NCBI GenBank assembly: GCA_015065925.1
Contig: SVPL01000011.1
Coordinates: 1 to 54,298 of the forward strand
Direction of reading: 5' to 3'
Source: Oscillospiraceae bacterium
GTDB lineage: Bacteria > Bacillota > Clostridia > Oscillospirales > Acutalibacteraceae
Length of the DNA stretch: 54,298 nt
The notes beneath the pieces were generated by a model. That model was not told the DNA's origin. It saw only the letters and a list, made by a program, of their open reading frames with translations, and made no database searches. A program made the position numbers and the translations under genes. This document shows positions 34,533-42,392 of the stretch, in pieces (the stretch's first letter is position 1; every line of letters starts with the position of its first letter).

Positions 34533-35025
34533 ATGTATCCTCATCCTCGCCGCGAACAACACCTAATTTGGCAAGAACAAGTTCTTCCTTTTCACGCATT
34601 TTCATCTGCTCAAGACCGCCGTTAACATGGTCATATCCCAACAAATGAAGCATTGAATGTACTGTTAAAAAAGCGATTTCCCGTTGGAGAGTGTGACCGT
34701 AAAGTTCTGCCTGATGAACGGCGTGGTCAACCGAAATAACAATATCACCAAGCATTTTAGCGCCGTTTTCGGGATTAGTATCATAAACACCGTTTTCGCC
34801 TAAGGGAAAGGAAAGCACATCGGTAGAATTTTCTATATTGCGAAAATCAGTATTAAGTTTTTTAATTTCATCATCATCTACAAAGGTAACATTAACCTCG
34901 GCAGAATCTAAAAATTCTTCTGTAACCAAAACGGCACTGCAAGCGCGTCTTACCAACATACGGATACCTGATGGTAATCTAAAGTTTTTTTGTTTATCTG
35001 TAATAACAACCTTTGTTTTTATCAT
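34522..35025 (-). CDS. ybeY: Endoribonuclease YbeY
   Basis: YbeY is a zinc metalloprotein used in 16S rRNA maturation and ribosome quality control. The 167-residue protein carries the metal-binding signature HSMLHLLGYDH near residue 131, with VTFVDDDEIKKLN upstream. AGGAGG precedes the ATG by 11 bp. It sits directly between phoH (5-bp gap) and era, the standard neighbourhood. The acidic C-terminal end (GEDEDTYEE) overlaps the era start. Confidence 0.96.
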   Translation of the reverse strand: MIKTKVVITDKQKNFRLPSGIRMLVRRACSAVLVTEEFLDSAEVNVTFVDDDEIKKLNTDFRNIENSTDVLSFPLGENGVYDTNPENGAKMLGDIVISVDHAVHQAELYGHTLQREIAFLTVHSMLHLLGYDHVNGGLEQMKMREKEELVLAKLGVVRGEDEDTYEE

Positions 35026-35030
35026 TCTAA

Positions 35031-35996
35031 TTATTTCCTCCTGTTTTCTTCATGCTTTTCATATGCTTTTATAATTTTCATAACCAGCTTGTGTCTGACA
35101 ACATCCTTACCGGTAAGCTTCATAATTGCAATATCTTCAATACCCTTTAAAACGGTTAAAATATCGCGAAGTCCTGATTTTTTACCGTCGGGCAAATCCA
35201 CCTGAGTAATATCACCCGTAACAACCGCCTTGGAATTAAAGCCCAAACGGGTTAAAAACATCTTCATTTGTTCAGGTGATGTATTTTGTGCTTCATCAAG
35301 AATAATGAAGCTGTCGTCCAAGGTTCTGCCGCGCATATAGGCAAGGGGCGCTACCTCAATATCCCCACGCTCCTGATGACGGGCAAAGGCTTCGGCGCCC
35401 AGCATTTCAAAAAGAGCGTCATAAAGGGGCCTTAAATATGGGTCAACCTTTTGTTGCAAATCGCCCGGCAAAAAGCCCAATTTTTCGCCAGCCTCAACGG
35501 CGGGGCGGGTTAAGATAATTCTGCTTACCTGTTTTGACCTGAAAGCCTTTACAGCCATTGCAACTGCAAGATAGGTTTTACCTGTACCGGCAGGACCAAC
35601 GCCAATGGTGATTGTATTAGATAAAATTGCCTCTAAATATCTACGCTGACCTAAGGTCTTAGGTTTTATGGGACGCCCCCCTGCTGTTATGCAAACGCAG
35701 TCGGAATCGGTTAAAAGCTCTATTTTTTCTTCACTGTTTTCGCGCACCAAAGAAAAAACATAATTAAGATTTTGGTCGGTTATGGTTTCGCCCTTATCAA
35801 GAAGCTTTAAAAGGCCTTTTATAACACGCACCGCCAAAAGCACATTTTCGGTTTCGCCCTTTATTTTAATTTCACTGGAATGTGTAGAAATACTTACATT
35901 AAATTCCTTTTCAATCTCTTTGATATTTTCATCAAAATTACCGAACAGATTTACAATATGCTCAATTCTGTCGATACTGACTGTTTGTTCAAACAT
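35031..35996 (-). CDS. phoH: PhoH-family ATPase (PhoH-like, with KH-like N-terminus)
   Basis: This 321-residue cytosolic P-loop ATPase is thought to act on RNA. The N-terminal portion (about 1-110) is KH-like. The ATPase domain has Walker A GPAGTGKT near residue 142 and Walker B FIILDEAQN, followed by the PhoH-typical TRLGFNSKAVVTGDITQVDLP (shown only to locate it, residues about 245-265). I chose ATG 35996, after GGAGGATTTGG, over more distant starts. It is 52 bp downstream of yqfD and upstream of ybeY in the same operon. Confidence 0.95.
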   Translation of the reverse strand: MFEQTVSIDRIEHIVNLFGNFDENIKEIEKEFNVSISTHSSEIKIKGETENVLLAVRVIKGLLKLLDKGETITDQNLNYVFSLVRENSEEKIELLTDSDCVCITAGGRPIKPKTLGQRRYLEAILSNTITIGVGPAGTGKTYLAVAMAVKAFRSKQVSRIILTRPAVEAGEKLGFLPGDLQQKVDPYLRPLYDALFEMLGAEAFARHQERGDIEVAPLAYMRGRTLDDSFIILDEAQNTSPEQMKMFLTRLGFNSKAVVTGDITQVDLPDGKKSGLRDILTVLKGIEDIAIMKLTGKDVVRHKLVMKIIKAYEKHEENRRK

Positions 35997-36048
35997 CCAA
36001 ATCCTCCAAAAAGATAATATAATATTTATATTGTAACATATTTTTCCT

Positions 36049-37224
36049 TCAATTGCTAGTATCAAGCAATAATTTTTCTTCAAAAACTACATCTTTTAGG
36101 CATTTAATTTCGGTTTTTACAATAAGATTTTCTCCCTTAGTAGTTATTGTGTGGTTTTTTGTTATAATCTCACCATTGTTAATGAGTTTTTTAACTCTTT
36201 CCTCAGCCGCGTTTATAGCCCTTGCTTCTGCCTGTTCTTTTCTTAGCTCATAGGTAGTTTCTTCTGTTTTATAAAACCTTTTAGAAATTATTTTTATGGG
36301 CAAATAGGAATTTCCCGAAGATATTTTTGGTTGTTCGATAGCCGTTACATACGGCTCCTCCATTCCGCCTAAAAACAAAGGAATTTTAAGCCCGTAAAAA
36401 TCTAAAATTTTTCTTGTTTTTACCTCACCCGTTTTAATAAATTCAGTCACTTTAAGGGGTTGAACGGTCTCGAAGGAGTAGTTAACCTCTGCATACACAT
36501 TACCCATAGAACGGGTAAAATTAACCGTACCGTCGTCATATTCCTCCACACCCGAAACCAAAAGCTGACCTTTTTGAACAACATCCCCGACTTTAACCTT
36601 TGTTATTCCTCTTTTTACCTCAATTTTTTTAATTACGCCATCCTCCATTGATACAAAATTAGAAGCAAAATCCGCATCATTCTCCGACGCTTTTGTTTCA
36701 TTTACATCAACGGTTACCTTTGCACCTTCAATATTTATTGCCGCCCACGATAAGCCTTTTTGTTCTAAAAGAAGCTCGTTCCTTTTATCCTCAGGGTTAA
36801 TATCTTTTATAAATGCGCCCTCATAAATGCCAATTTTATTAAGAGAAGCCAAAATCTCACTGCTTTTAATATTTTTGTTCCCACTAATACAAATATTCCA
36901 CACCAATCCCGACATAAAATATATTGTGGCAATAAAAATTATAAATCCCGCAATAAAGCCGTATCGTTTTTTGTTTTTGGCAATAAAGAATGGAAGTCCT
37001 ACCTTTTTTGTAATATGAATTTTACAGGGGACTTTTCTTTTAAATATTCTTAATTTTTTAAATGAAGCTATACCTATTTTAAAATAAATCAAGTTGTTTT
37101 TTATACTGACGCGCCATATTCCAATGCCATTTGTGGCGCATAAATTAAGCAGCTTTTCAGGATTTTCTGATTTTATACGAACATAAAGATAACCAAATAA
37201 ATATCTATAAATAAACAAAATCAA
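36049..37224 (-). CDS. yqfD: Sporulation protein YqfD
   Basis: YqfD is a mother-cell sporulation protein related to stage IV proteins. The 391-residue sequence has a single strong membrane helix around residues 88-110 (YGFIAGFIIFIATIYFMSG) and a large C-terminal part containing HTH-like and beta-rich segments (DVNETKAS, KVGDVVQKGQLLVSG). Translation begins at TTG 37224 after AGGGGTG. It follows yqfC by 12 bp and precedes phoH, the usual order in Clostridia. It supports a spore-forming host. Confidence 0.92.
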   Translation of the reverse strand: MILFIYRYLFGYLYVRIKSENPEKLLNLCATNGIGIWRVSIKNNLIYFKIGIASFKKLRIFKRKVPCKIHITKKVGLPFFIAKNKKRYGFIAGFIIFIATIYFMSGLVWNICISGNKNIKSSEILASLNKIGIYEGAFIKDINPEDKRNELLLEQKGLSWAAINIEGAKVTVDVNETKASENDADFASNFVSMEDGVIKKIEVKRGITKVKVGDVVQKGQLLVSGVEEYDDGTVNFTRSMGNVYAEVNYSFETVQPLKVTEFIKTGEVKTRKILDFYGLKIPLFLGGMEEPYVTAIEQPKISSGNSYLPIKIISKRFYKTEETTYELRKEQAEARAINAAEERVKKLINNGEIITKNHTITTKGENLIVKTEIKCLKDVVFEEKLLLDTSN

Positions 37225-37236
37225 AATTTTTCACCC

Positions 37237-37533
37237 CTAACAAAATTCTATGTTTTTTATATTCCCCTTAACCGTTATGTTGGATTCTGAATAATCAGAA
37301 ATAATAAAATCAAAGCCCATAACTTTTAAGGTGGAATTGCCTATATTTATGCTAATTAAACAATCGGAATATTCTATTATTCCACAGCAACCATCAATGA
37401 TTATTTCACGGTCTCCCTTAAGATTTATTTGTGCAAGCTTTGAAAAAGGATCATCATTAATACCTAAAGCAGAACCAAAAAGTTTAAATTTTTCTTTTGC
37501 CCTTTCCTTACCCAATTTTATTTTTTTAGACAT
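37237..37533 (-). CDS. yqfC: Sporulation protein YqfC (YabP/YqfC family)
   Basis: This 98-residue small protein of the YabP/YqfC family is made in the mother cell during sporulation. It contains the family's beta-rich core IIIDGCCGIIEYSDCLISI and LKVMGFDFIISDYSESNITV (given to locate it, residues 45-90). It is the first gene of the yqfC-yqfD-phoH-ybeY-era-yqzL-recO-mutS2 block. It lies divergent from ylbJ with 77 bp between the starts, which could hold sporulation-type promoters, though I could not identify one with confidence. Confidence 0.88.
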   Translation of the reverse strand: MSKKIKLGKERAKEKFKLFGSALGINDDPFSKLAQINLKGDREIIIDGCCGIIEYSDCLISINIGNSTLKVMGFDFIISDYSESNITVKGNIKNIEFC

Positions 37534-37610
37534 TTATACACCAACTTTTAAATATAATATTCTGTTAAAACTTATGTTTTAAATCTTTTGAAAATTCCAA
37601 GGAGAGAAAT

Positions 37611-38687
37611 ATGTTAGCCTTAAAACAACACAAAAAAACCAAAAACACAGGTATTGTTAAATGCCTTATATTTTTTATGGCTTCTGTATGTATTTTAGGA
37701 TTTCCCTCCGGCGCCTCGGCAGGTGCGATGAAAGGGCTTAAAATATCCTCCTCAGTGATAATTCCATCCCTTTTTCCATTCACCGTTTGCTCGGTGTATT
37801 TCCAAAAAAGCGGTGGACTTTTATGGCTCAGCAATAAGCTTGATAAAATAACAAGAAAATTTTTCAAACTTTCAGGAACAGAATTTTCGGTTGTGTTTTT
37901 ATCTTTACTTGGCGGATATCCTATTGGAGCCAAAATCACTAACGAGCTTTATATAAGCAGAGCTTTAGATAAACCTACCGCTAAAAAGCTTTTGCGTTTT
38001 TGTGTAAATCCAAGCCCCGCATTTTTTATTTCGGTAGTAGGAATGAATATTTTTAAAAATACCTTAGTTGGAGTAATTCTTTTTATTTCAAACACCCTTT
38101 CTTGTTTATTATTAAACTGTTTATTTACACCTAAAACAAAAAATCGCCCTATAACCAGCACAGAATTTAAAGGCGAAAATTTTTCGGACTCTTTTGTGCA
38201 AAGCGTTTTAACAGCCGCCGAAATCACAATAAACATATGCGCCTTTGTAATACTTTTTTCTGCTATTTGCGAAATATTTAAGACAATGCCGATTAGCTTA
38301 AAAGCATATTCATTTATTGCTCCGTTTTTAGAAATAAGCTTTGGAATAACCGAAATAAGCCAAATAGGTATACCAACACATTTTTACGGATTTATATTAG
38401 CTTTTGGCGGTATATCCACAATATTTCAGGTAAAACAAGCAGCAAAAAATATAAATCCATCCTTTATATACATACTTTTTCACAGAATAGTTCACGGCTT
38501 TGTAACACTAATAATCTCCCTGTTATTGTTCAAACTATTTCCAATAAACTATGAGGTTTTTTCAAACGGGACGGTAATTAAATTCACAGAATACCCACTT
38601 TTTATGCCATCTGTTATGCTAATAATATTTTCGGTTTTATTCTTAATGTTTGTAACCACACCAAGCGAAAAGCTTGAAATTAGATAA
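37611..38687 (+). CDS. ylbJ: Sporulation integral membrane protein YlbJ
   Basis: This 358-residue multi-helix membrane protein of the nucleoside-recognition (Gate) superfamily is needed for mature spores in Bacillus. Typical family segments are SSSVIIPSLFPF, LLGGYPIGAK, FCVNPSPAFFI and the late helix cluster. AAGGAGAG precedes the ATG. It is divergent from yqfC, and the pairing of YlbJ with YqfC/YqfD in one region strengthens the spore-former call. A strong bidirectional terminator follows. Confidence 0.92.
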   Translation: MLALKQHKKTKNTGIVKCLIFFMASVCILGFPSGASAGAMKGLKISSSVIIPSLFPFTVCSVYFQKSGGLLWLSNKLDKITRKFFKLSGTEFSVVFLSLLGGYPIGAKITNELYISRALDKPTAKKLLRFCVNPSPAFFISVVGMNIFKNTLVGVILFISNTLSCLLLNCLFTPKTKNRPITSTEFKGENFSDSFVQSVLTAAEITINICAFVILFSAICEIFKTMPISLKAYSFIAPFLEISFGITEISQIGIPTHFYGFILAFGGISTIFQVKQAAKNINPSFIYILFHRIVHGFVTLIISLLLFKLFPINYEVFSNGTVIKFTEYPLFMPSVMLIIFSVLFLMFVTTPSEKLEIR

Positions 38688-38688
38688 A

Positions 38689-38736
38689 AAAATCAGGAGC
38701 TATTCCCTTAGTTTTTTTAATAGCTCCTGATTTTTT
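38689..38736. terminator. Bidirectional terminator
   Basis: AAATCAGGAGCTATT and AATAGCTCCTGATTT form a 15-bp perfect stem with A/T runs on both sides, between ylbJ and the convergent toroid-enzyme gene. Confidence 0.9.
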
Positions 38737-38737
38737 A

Positions 38738-40480
38738 TTATTTTACTATTAATGAAATTTCGGTAGTTTCGTTTGCTTTAAGGGGGATTTCAAGGGGCAG
38801 ATATTCAAATCCTCCAACCTGATTAAAATATCTTTTAAGTCCATCTTCGGTTTTAATTTCAGCGTTTGAACTAACGGTAAGCATATTTCTAAAGGTTATT
38901 TCGTTGGGTGAAGAAGCCTTAATTTCTGCCTTTGACTCGGCAATAATCGGAAGGCTATAAAGGGCGTCTTTTTCGGACGCAATAGCAATTTTCACCTCGT
39001 CACCTTCAAATGTATAATCTATTTTAAAGTTAAGTTCGTTATTTCCAGCAACCGAAACAGTTGACTTTTTATTATCACCCGATGAAGAAATTTCTACAGT
39101 TTTATCTGCGTCACTTTTATAATCACCGCAAACAATTCTGGGTGTCATACAAAGTGTTTTTTCGGCATTTCTAAGATTTTGAAAATTAGTGGGCTCAACC
39201 AAAAAAAAGTTATGCATTGTAGCAGCACAAATTGCACCGTATTTTTTGTGCCAAAGAAAATTAAGATTACCGCCCATATTAGATCGGTCATCGGTTTGAA
39301 CAATGTGGTCGATAGCCGAAATAGTTGCCCTTATGTCACCCACCGAAATTAGTTTTAAATAACCGTTTTGGAAGGTTTTAATGCCGTATGCCGTTTCCCT
39401 TGGTAAAGTAACATTTTCAAGATTTTCAAAATCCTTTTCATCCATATATAAATACATTAAAGCAAGTGCTTTTGTATGTGCAAAGGAGTGGTGTATACAA
39501 GCAGGTTGATTAGCATCGTGTTGCATAAGTCCGCCGTAAAAGGCGCCATTCACGGTACAACGGCGAAGCAAATCGAAGTTAAGTGCCGCAGTTTTTGCAA
39601 ATCTTCTGTCGTATTTTGCAACCCTTGGAAAGGCTTCCTGAACACCGTCTGAAGTACGGCTACCCCAATAGGTCCATTTATTGTGACGGCTACCAAAAGA
39701 ATTATCAATAGCGCCGTCAGGCATTATAAATTCCAAATGTGCCAAAGCCTTATCACAATAGAATTTAAGCTTTACTTCATCTTCTATATACAAGGCATAT
39801 TGTATTAAAAGCTGAAGACTTTCTTCTAAATTATAGCCCAAATCTATACCATAACAACCCTTTTTGGAAATATCATCAATAGGATGGCTTTCACCAAAAA
39901 GAAGTCCGTCAGAATCGAACTGATGAGAGATTATTTCTTCCCAATAATTTGCTTCCGCTTTATATTTTTCATCACCTAAAAACCTATAGCAAAATGCAAA
40001 AAATGCCGCCGCGCCGCAGTAATAATTGATTACAGGTTTATACCAATCATAATGCACAAAAACCTTACAACCCTCTGCCATACGAACGAAAATTTTATAC
40101 CATTTATTATAAATATCCTCAGGAATTTTGCCTTTAAAATTATGTAGGGTTTCACCAAGAGCCATAGCCGAAAAAAGACCTGTGCCGTACCAAGTGGCAT
40201 TTATATCGTTATACCAAGTGCCCTCAGGGGTGAGTACGTTATTTTCCGACCAATCGACCGCTTCATCGGCGGCTTTTAAGTATTTTTCATCACCTGTTTC
40301 GGTATATAAAAGGGTGTAAGCAAGTATTGAATCTGCAAAACGACCGTGCACAAAACCGCAAGCAGGACAAAGCATTGCTCCCTTTAAATTAGGGTCTTCA
40401 ATTCCCTTTACGGTGTGGTCAAGCATATAATCGCACCATTCTTTAAGTAGCGAATAAACCTCATTTTTTGTTAAATTCAT
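38738..40480 (-). CDS. (alpha/alpha)6-toroid carbohydrate-active protein
   Basis: The 580-residue cytosolic protein looks like an (alpha/alpha) toroid followed by a beta-sandwich (from about 400), the layout of heparinase II/III-like and alginate-lyase-like enzymes and of some glycosidases. Visible segments include LAYTLLYTETGDEKYLKAAD, GKGCYGIDLGYNLEESLQ-like repeats of helices and aromatic residues, and SRHNKWTYWGSRTSDG. No family-specific catalytic motif could be named. It overlaps the upstream PHP-domain gene by 4 bp (ATGA), so the two are made together. AGGGAGAG precedes the start. Function within carbohydrate breakdown is inferred. Confidence 0.6.
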   Translation of the reverse strand: MNLTKNEVYSLLKEWCDYMLDHTVKGIEDPNLKGAMLCPACGFVHGRFADSILAYTLLYTETGDEKYLKAADEAVDWSENNVLTPEGTWYNDINATWYGTGLFSAMALGETLHNFKGKIPEDIYNKWYKIFVRMAEGCKVFVHYDWYKPVINYYCGAAAFFAFCYRFLGDEKYKAEANYWEEIISHQFDSDGLLFGESHPIDDISKKGCYGIDLGYNLEESLQLLIQYALYIEDEVKLKFYCDKALAHLEFIMPDGAIDNSFGSRHNKWTYWGSRTSDGVQEAFPRVAKYDRRFAKTAALNFDLLRRCTVNGAFYGGLMQHDANQPACIHHSFAHTKALALMYLYMDEKDFENLENVTLPRETAYGIKTFQNGYLKLISVGDIRATISAIDHIVQTDDRSNMGGNLNFLWHKKYGAICAATMHNFFLVEPTNFQNLRNAEKTLCMTPRIVCGDYKSDADKTVEISSSGDNKKSTVSVAGNNELNFKIDYTFEGDEVKIAIASEKDALYSLPIIAESKAEIKASSPNEITFRNMLTVSSNAEIKTEDGLKRYFNQVGGFEYLPLEIPLKANETTEISLIVK

Positions 40481-41514
40481 AAGTTTTTCTCTCCCTTAAA
40501 ATAATCTAAATCTTCCAAAAAATACGCATTTGAAAAGGCTTTGTATCCTTCCACATCCGTTATCTCAACACGAATATATTTCCAATCATCTTTAATTTGA
40601 AATTCAGCCTCGGTGATTGTTTTGCCTTTCTCTGCACACTTGCCTTCGCACATACGATAAGCCGTATTTACATTTATGCGCTTAACAGCAGAGGTTTTAA
40701 TATGCAAAATGTCATCCTCTAAATAGAGTTCTTTAATCTCAGGACCTGTTGAAGCATAAAAATTACCGGATTTTAAAGAATTCATAATAGATTTATAGGA
40801 TAATTCATCCGCTTTTACCATTACCCAACCACCGCAATTATCTGAATAAACATTTTCGGGTGGAAGACTACCATGACTATCGTCTGCGGCAATGCAAAAA
40901 AGTTTATTGCCACGCCTTAACATATAATCATAAAAACAAGTGTCGTATTCCATACGCGCTTTAGAATTAAACCCGTTATTATAAACCTCAAGCCCCCAAA
41001 CACCATCAAACATATACATATCCTCGTGGGTCTGGAGAGAACCCGACGGATGATTAAACATTACAAGCATATTGTTTTCTTTTGCAGTTTTAATTACATT
41101 CTGAAAGCATTTTTCAGAATATTCTTTTTCAAAATCCGGGGTGCCGATATATTTAAGCTGAGGAATAAATCTTTTGCTATCCTTATAATAAATTGAATTT
41201 GGATTATAGCATATCATTCTAAATTCATTTTCGTCGGTAGGAAAAATATTCAAATGACAGTCGGTTGAATAAATATAAGGGGAACCCTTATTTATTGCAA
41301 ATTCATAACCTTGTAAAATTAAAAAATCCTCATCATTTAATTCACGATGGTCTACCATAAGTTCGTGATCGGTAAGCGCTAACACGCTATAACCGTGAGA
41401 TTTATACATATCCTTTTTCTCCTTAGGAGAAAGTTTACCATCCGAATCTGTGGTGTGAGAATGAAGGCAAGTTTTATAAAATTTTCCGTTTTTAGATAGT
41501 AAATACTGAATCAT
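40477..41514 (-). CDS. PHP-domain metal-dependent hydrolase (CehA/McbA-like)
   Basis: This 345-residue protein probably hydrolyses a phosphate or other ester using a multi-metal site. PHP motifs occur in order: CLHSHTTDSDG (I), ALTDHE (II), FNHPSG (III) and CIAADDSHG (IV). A C-terminal beta domain (about 245-345) follows, as in CehA/McbA-like members. GGGAGGGG precedes the ATG. It is transcribed from a promoter located just after the terminator of the glycyl-radical operon, and is coupled to the toroid enzyme through an ATGA overlap. Substrate unknown. Confidence 0.85.
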   Translation of the reverse strand: MIQYLLSKNGKFYKTCLHSHTTDSDGKLSPKEKKDMYKSHGYSVLALTDHELMVDHRELNDEDFLILQGYEFAINKGSPYIYSTDCHLNIFPTDENEFRMICYNPNSIYYKDSKRFIPQLKYIGTPDFEKEYSEKCFQNVIKTAKENNMLVMFNHPSGSLQTHEDMYMFDGVWGLEVYNNGFNSKARMEYDTCFYDYMLRRGNKLFCIAADDSHGSLPPENVYSDNCGGWVMVKADELSYKSIMNSLKSGNFYASTGPEIKELYLEDDILHIKTSAVKRINVNTAYRMCEGKCAEKGKTITEAEFQIKDDWKYIRVEITDVEGYKAFSNAYFLEDLDYFKGEKNL

Positions 41515-41604
41515 TTAAGTCCCCTCCCAAATATATTTTAAAGTTTAGCACATTTTATGTTTTTTGTCTATATAAAAAGCCAAAAAATATGCAAACAAAC
41601 ATAC

Positions 41605-41634
41605 AAAAAAAACAACCGCCGAAGCGGTCATTTT
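41605..41634 (-). terminator. Terminator of the glycyl-radical operon
   Basis: On the minus strand: GACCGC, a TTCG tetraloop, GCGGTT, then GTTTTTTTT. It immediately follows the activase stop, and a TAGACA-17-TAAACT promoter for the PHP gene lies just beyond. Confidence 0.9.
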
Positions 41635-42390
41635 TTATAACTCATATTTCATACCAAGCATTTCGTATTTTGCGCCTGCTAAAGGATTATAATCTAAAAA
41701 TTCCAGTTTAGCACCATCGGCAATTTTAAGGGCTGCGGCTTTATTTTCTTCGGTGTCGGTTACCCCCGGAATTAAGGGCATACGAAGAATAAAATCTTTA
41801 CCGCTTTGCTTTAGCCATTCGATATTACGCAAAATGACCTCATTGCTAACACCTGTGTATTTTTTATGCAGTTCATTATCCACAAGTTTAATATCCTGCA
41901 TAACATAATCAAATTTGCTTACAACCTTTTTATAGATTTCTTGGGTTGCGAAGCCGCTTGTTTGAATGGCTTTGTGAACACCTTTAAGTTTATCTGCAAG
42001 TTCAATAACAAAATCAGGTTGCATTAAGGGTTCGCCACCCGAAATTGTAACTCCACCGCCCGTTAAAGATAAAAACTCGGCATTTTTCAAAAGATGTGTG
42101 GCTAATTCATCTGCCTCCCACTCTTTTCCCGAAATTTTAAGACAACCGTTAGGGCAGGTGTGAAGGCATCTGCCAAAAGGTTTACATTCGGGATGATTGC
42201 AGGGCTTATAACACATTTTGCAATCTACGCACCCGTTTTTTTGCACCATTAACTGTGGTTTGGGCTTTAACCCTTCGGGATTATGGCACCACTTACAACG
42301 AAGTGGGCATCCCTTTAAAAAGACGGTAATTCTGCACCCCGGTCCATCGTGAACAGACAGCTCTTTAATATCAAAAACAAATCCCTTCAT
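41635..42390 (-). CDS. Glycyl-radical enzyme activase (radical SAM)
   Basis: The protein installs the glycyl radical on its partner by reductive cleavage of SAM. The 251 residues show the radical SAM cluster KGCPLRCKWCHNPE (CxxxCxxC), an inserted cysteine-rich ferredoxin-like domain (about residues 50-88, eight cysteines) typical of non-PFL activases, and GGEPLMQP. A core containing MPLIPGVTD follows. It is encoded 2 bp after the glycyl-radical enzyme and ends at a UUCG-loop terminator, so enzyme and activase form one transcript. The inserted clusters separate it from simple pyruvate formate-lyase activase. Confidence 0.94.
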   Translation of the reverse strand: MKGFVFDIKELSVHDGPGCRITVFLKGCPLRCKWCHNPEGLKPKPQLMVQKNGCVDCKMCYKPCNHPECKPFGRCLHTCPNGCLKISGKEWEADELATHLLKNAEFLSLTGGGVTISGGEPLMQPDFVIELADKLKGVHKAIQTSGFATQEIYKKVVSKFDYVMQDIKLVDNELHKKYTGVSNEVILRNIEWLKQSGKDFILRMPLIPGVTDTEENKAAALKIADGAKLEFLDYNPLAGAKYEMLGMKYEL

Positions 42391-42392
42391 AG

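Noticed and set aside
37534-37610. Sigma-E-type promoters between yqfC and ylbJ
   Set aside because: Some AT-rich matches exist (for example GAATATT), but spacing and -10 sequences were not convincing enough to report.
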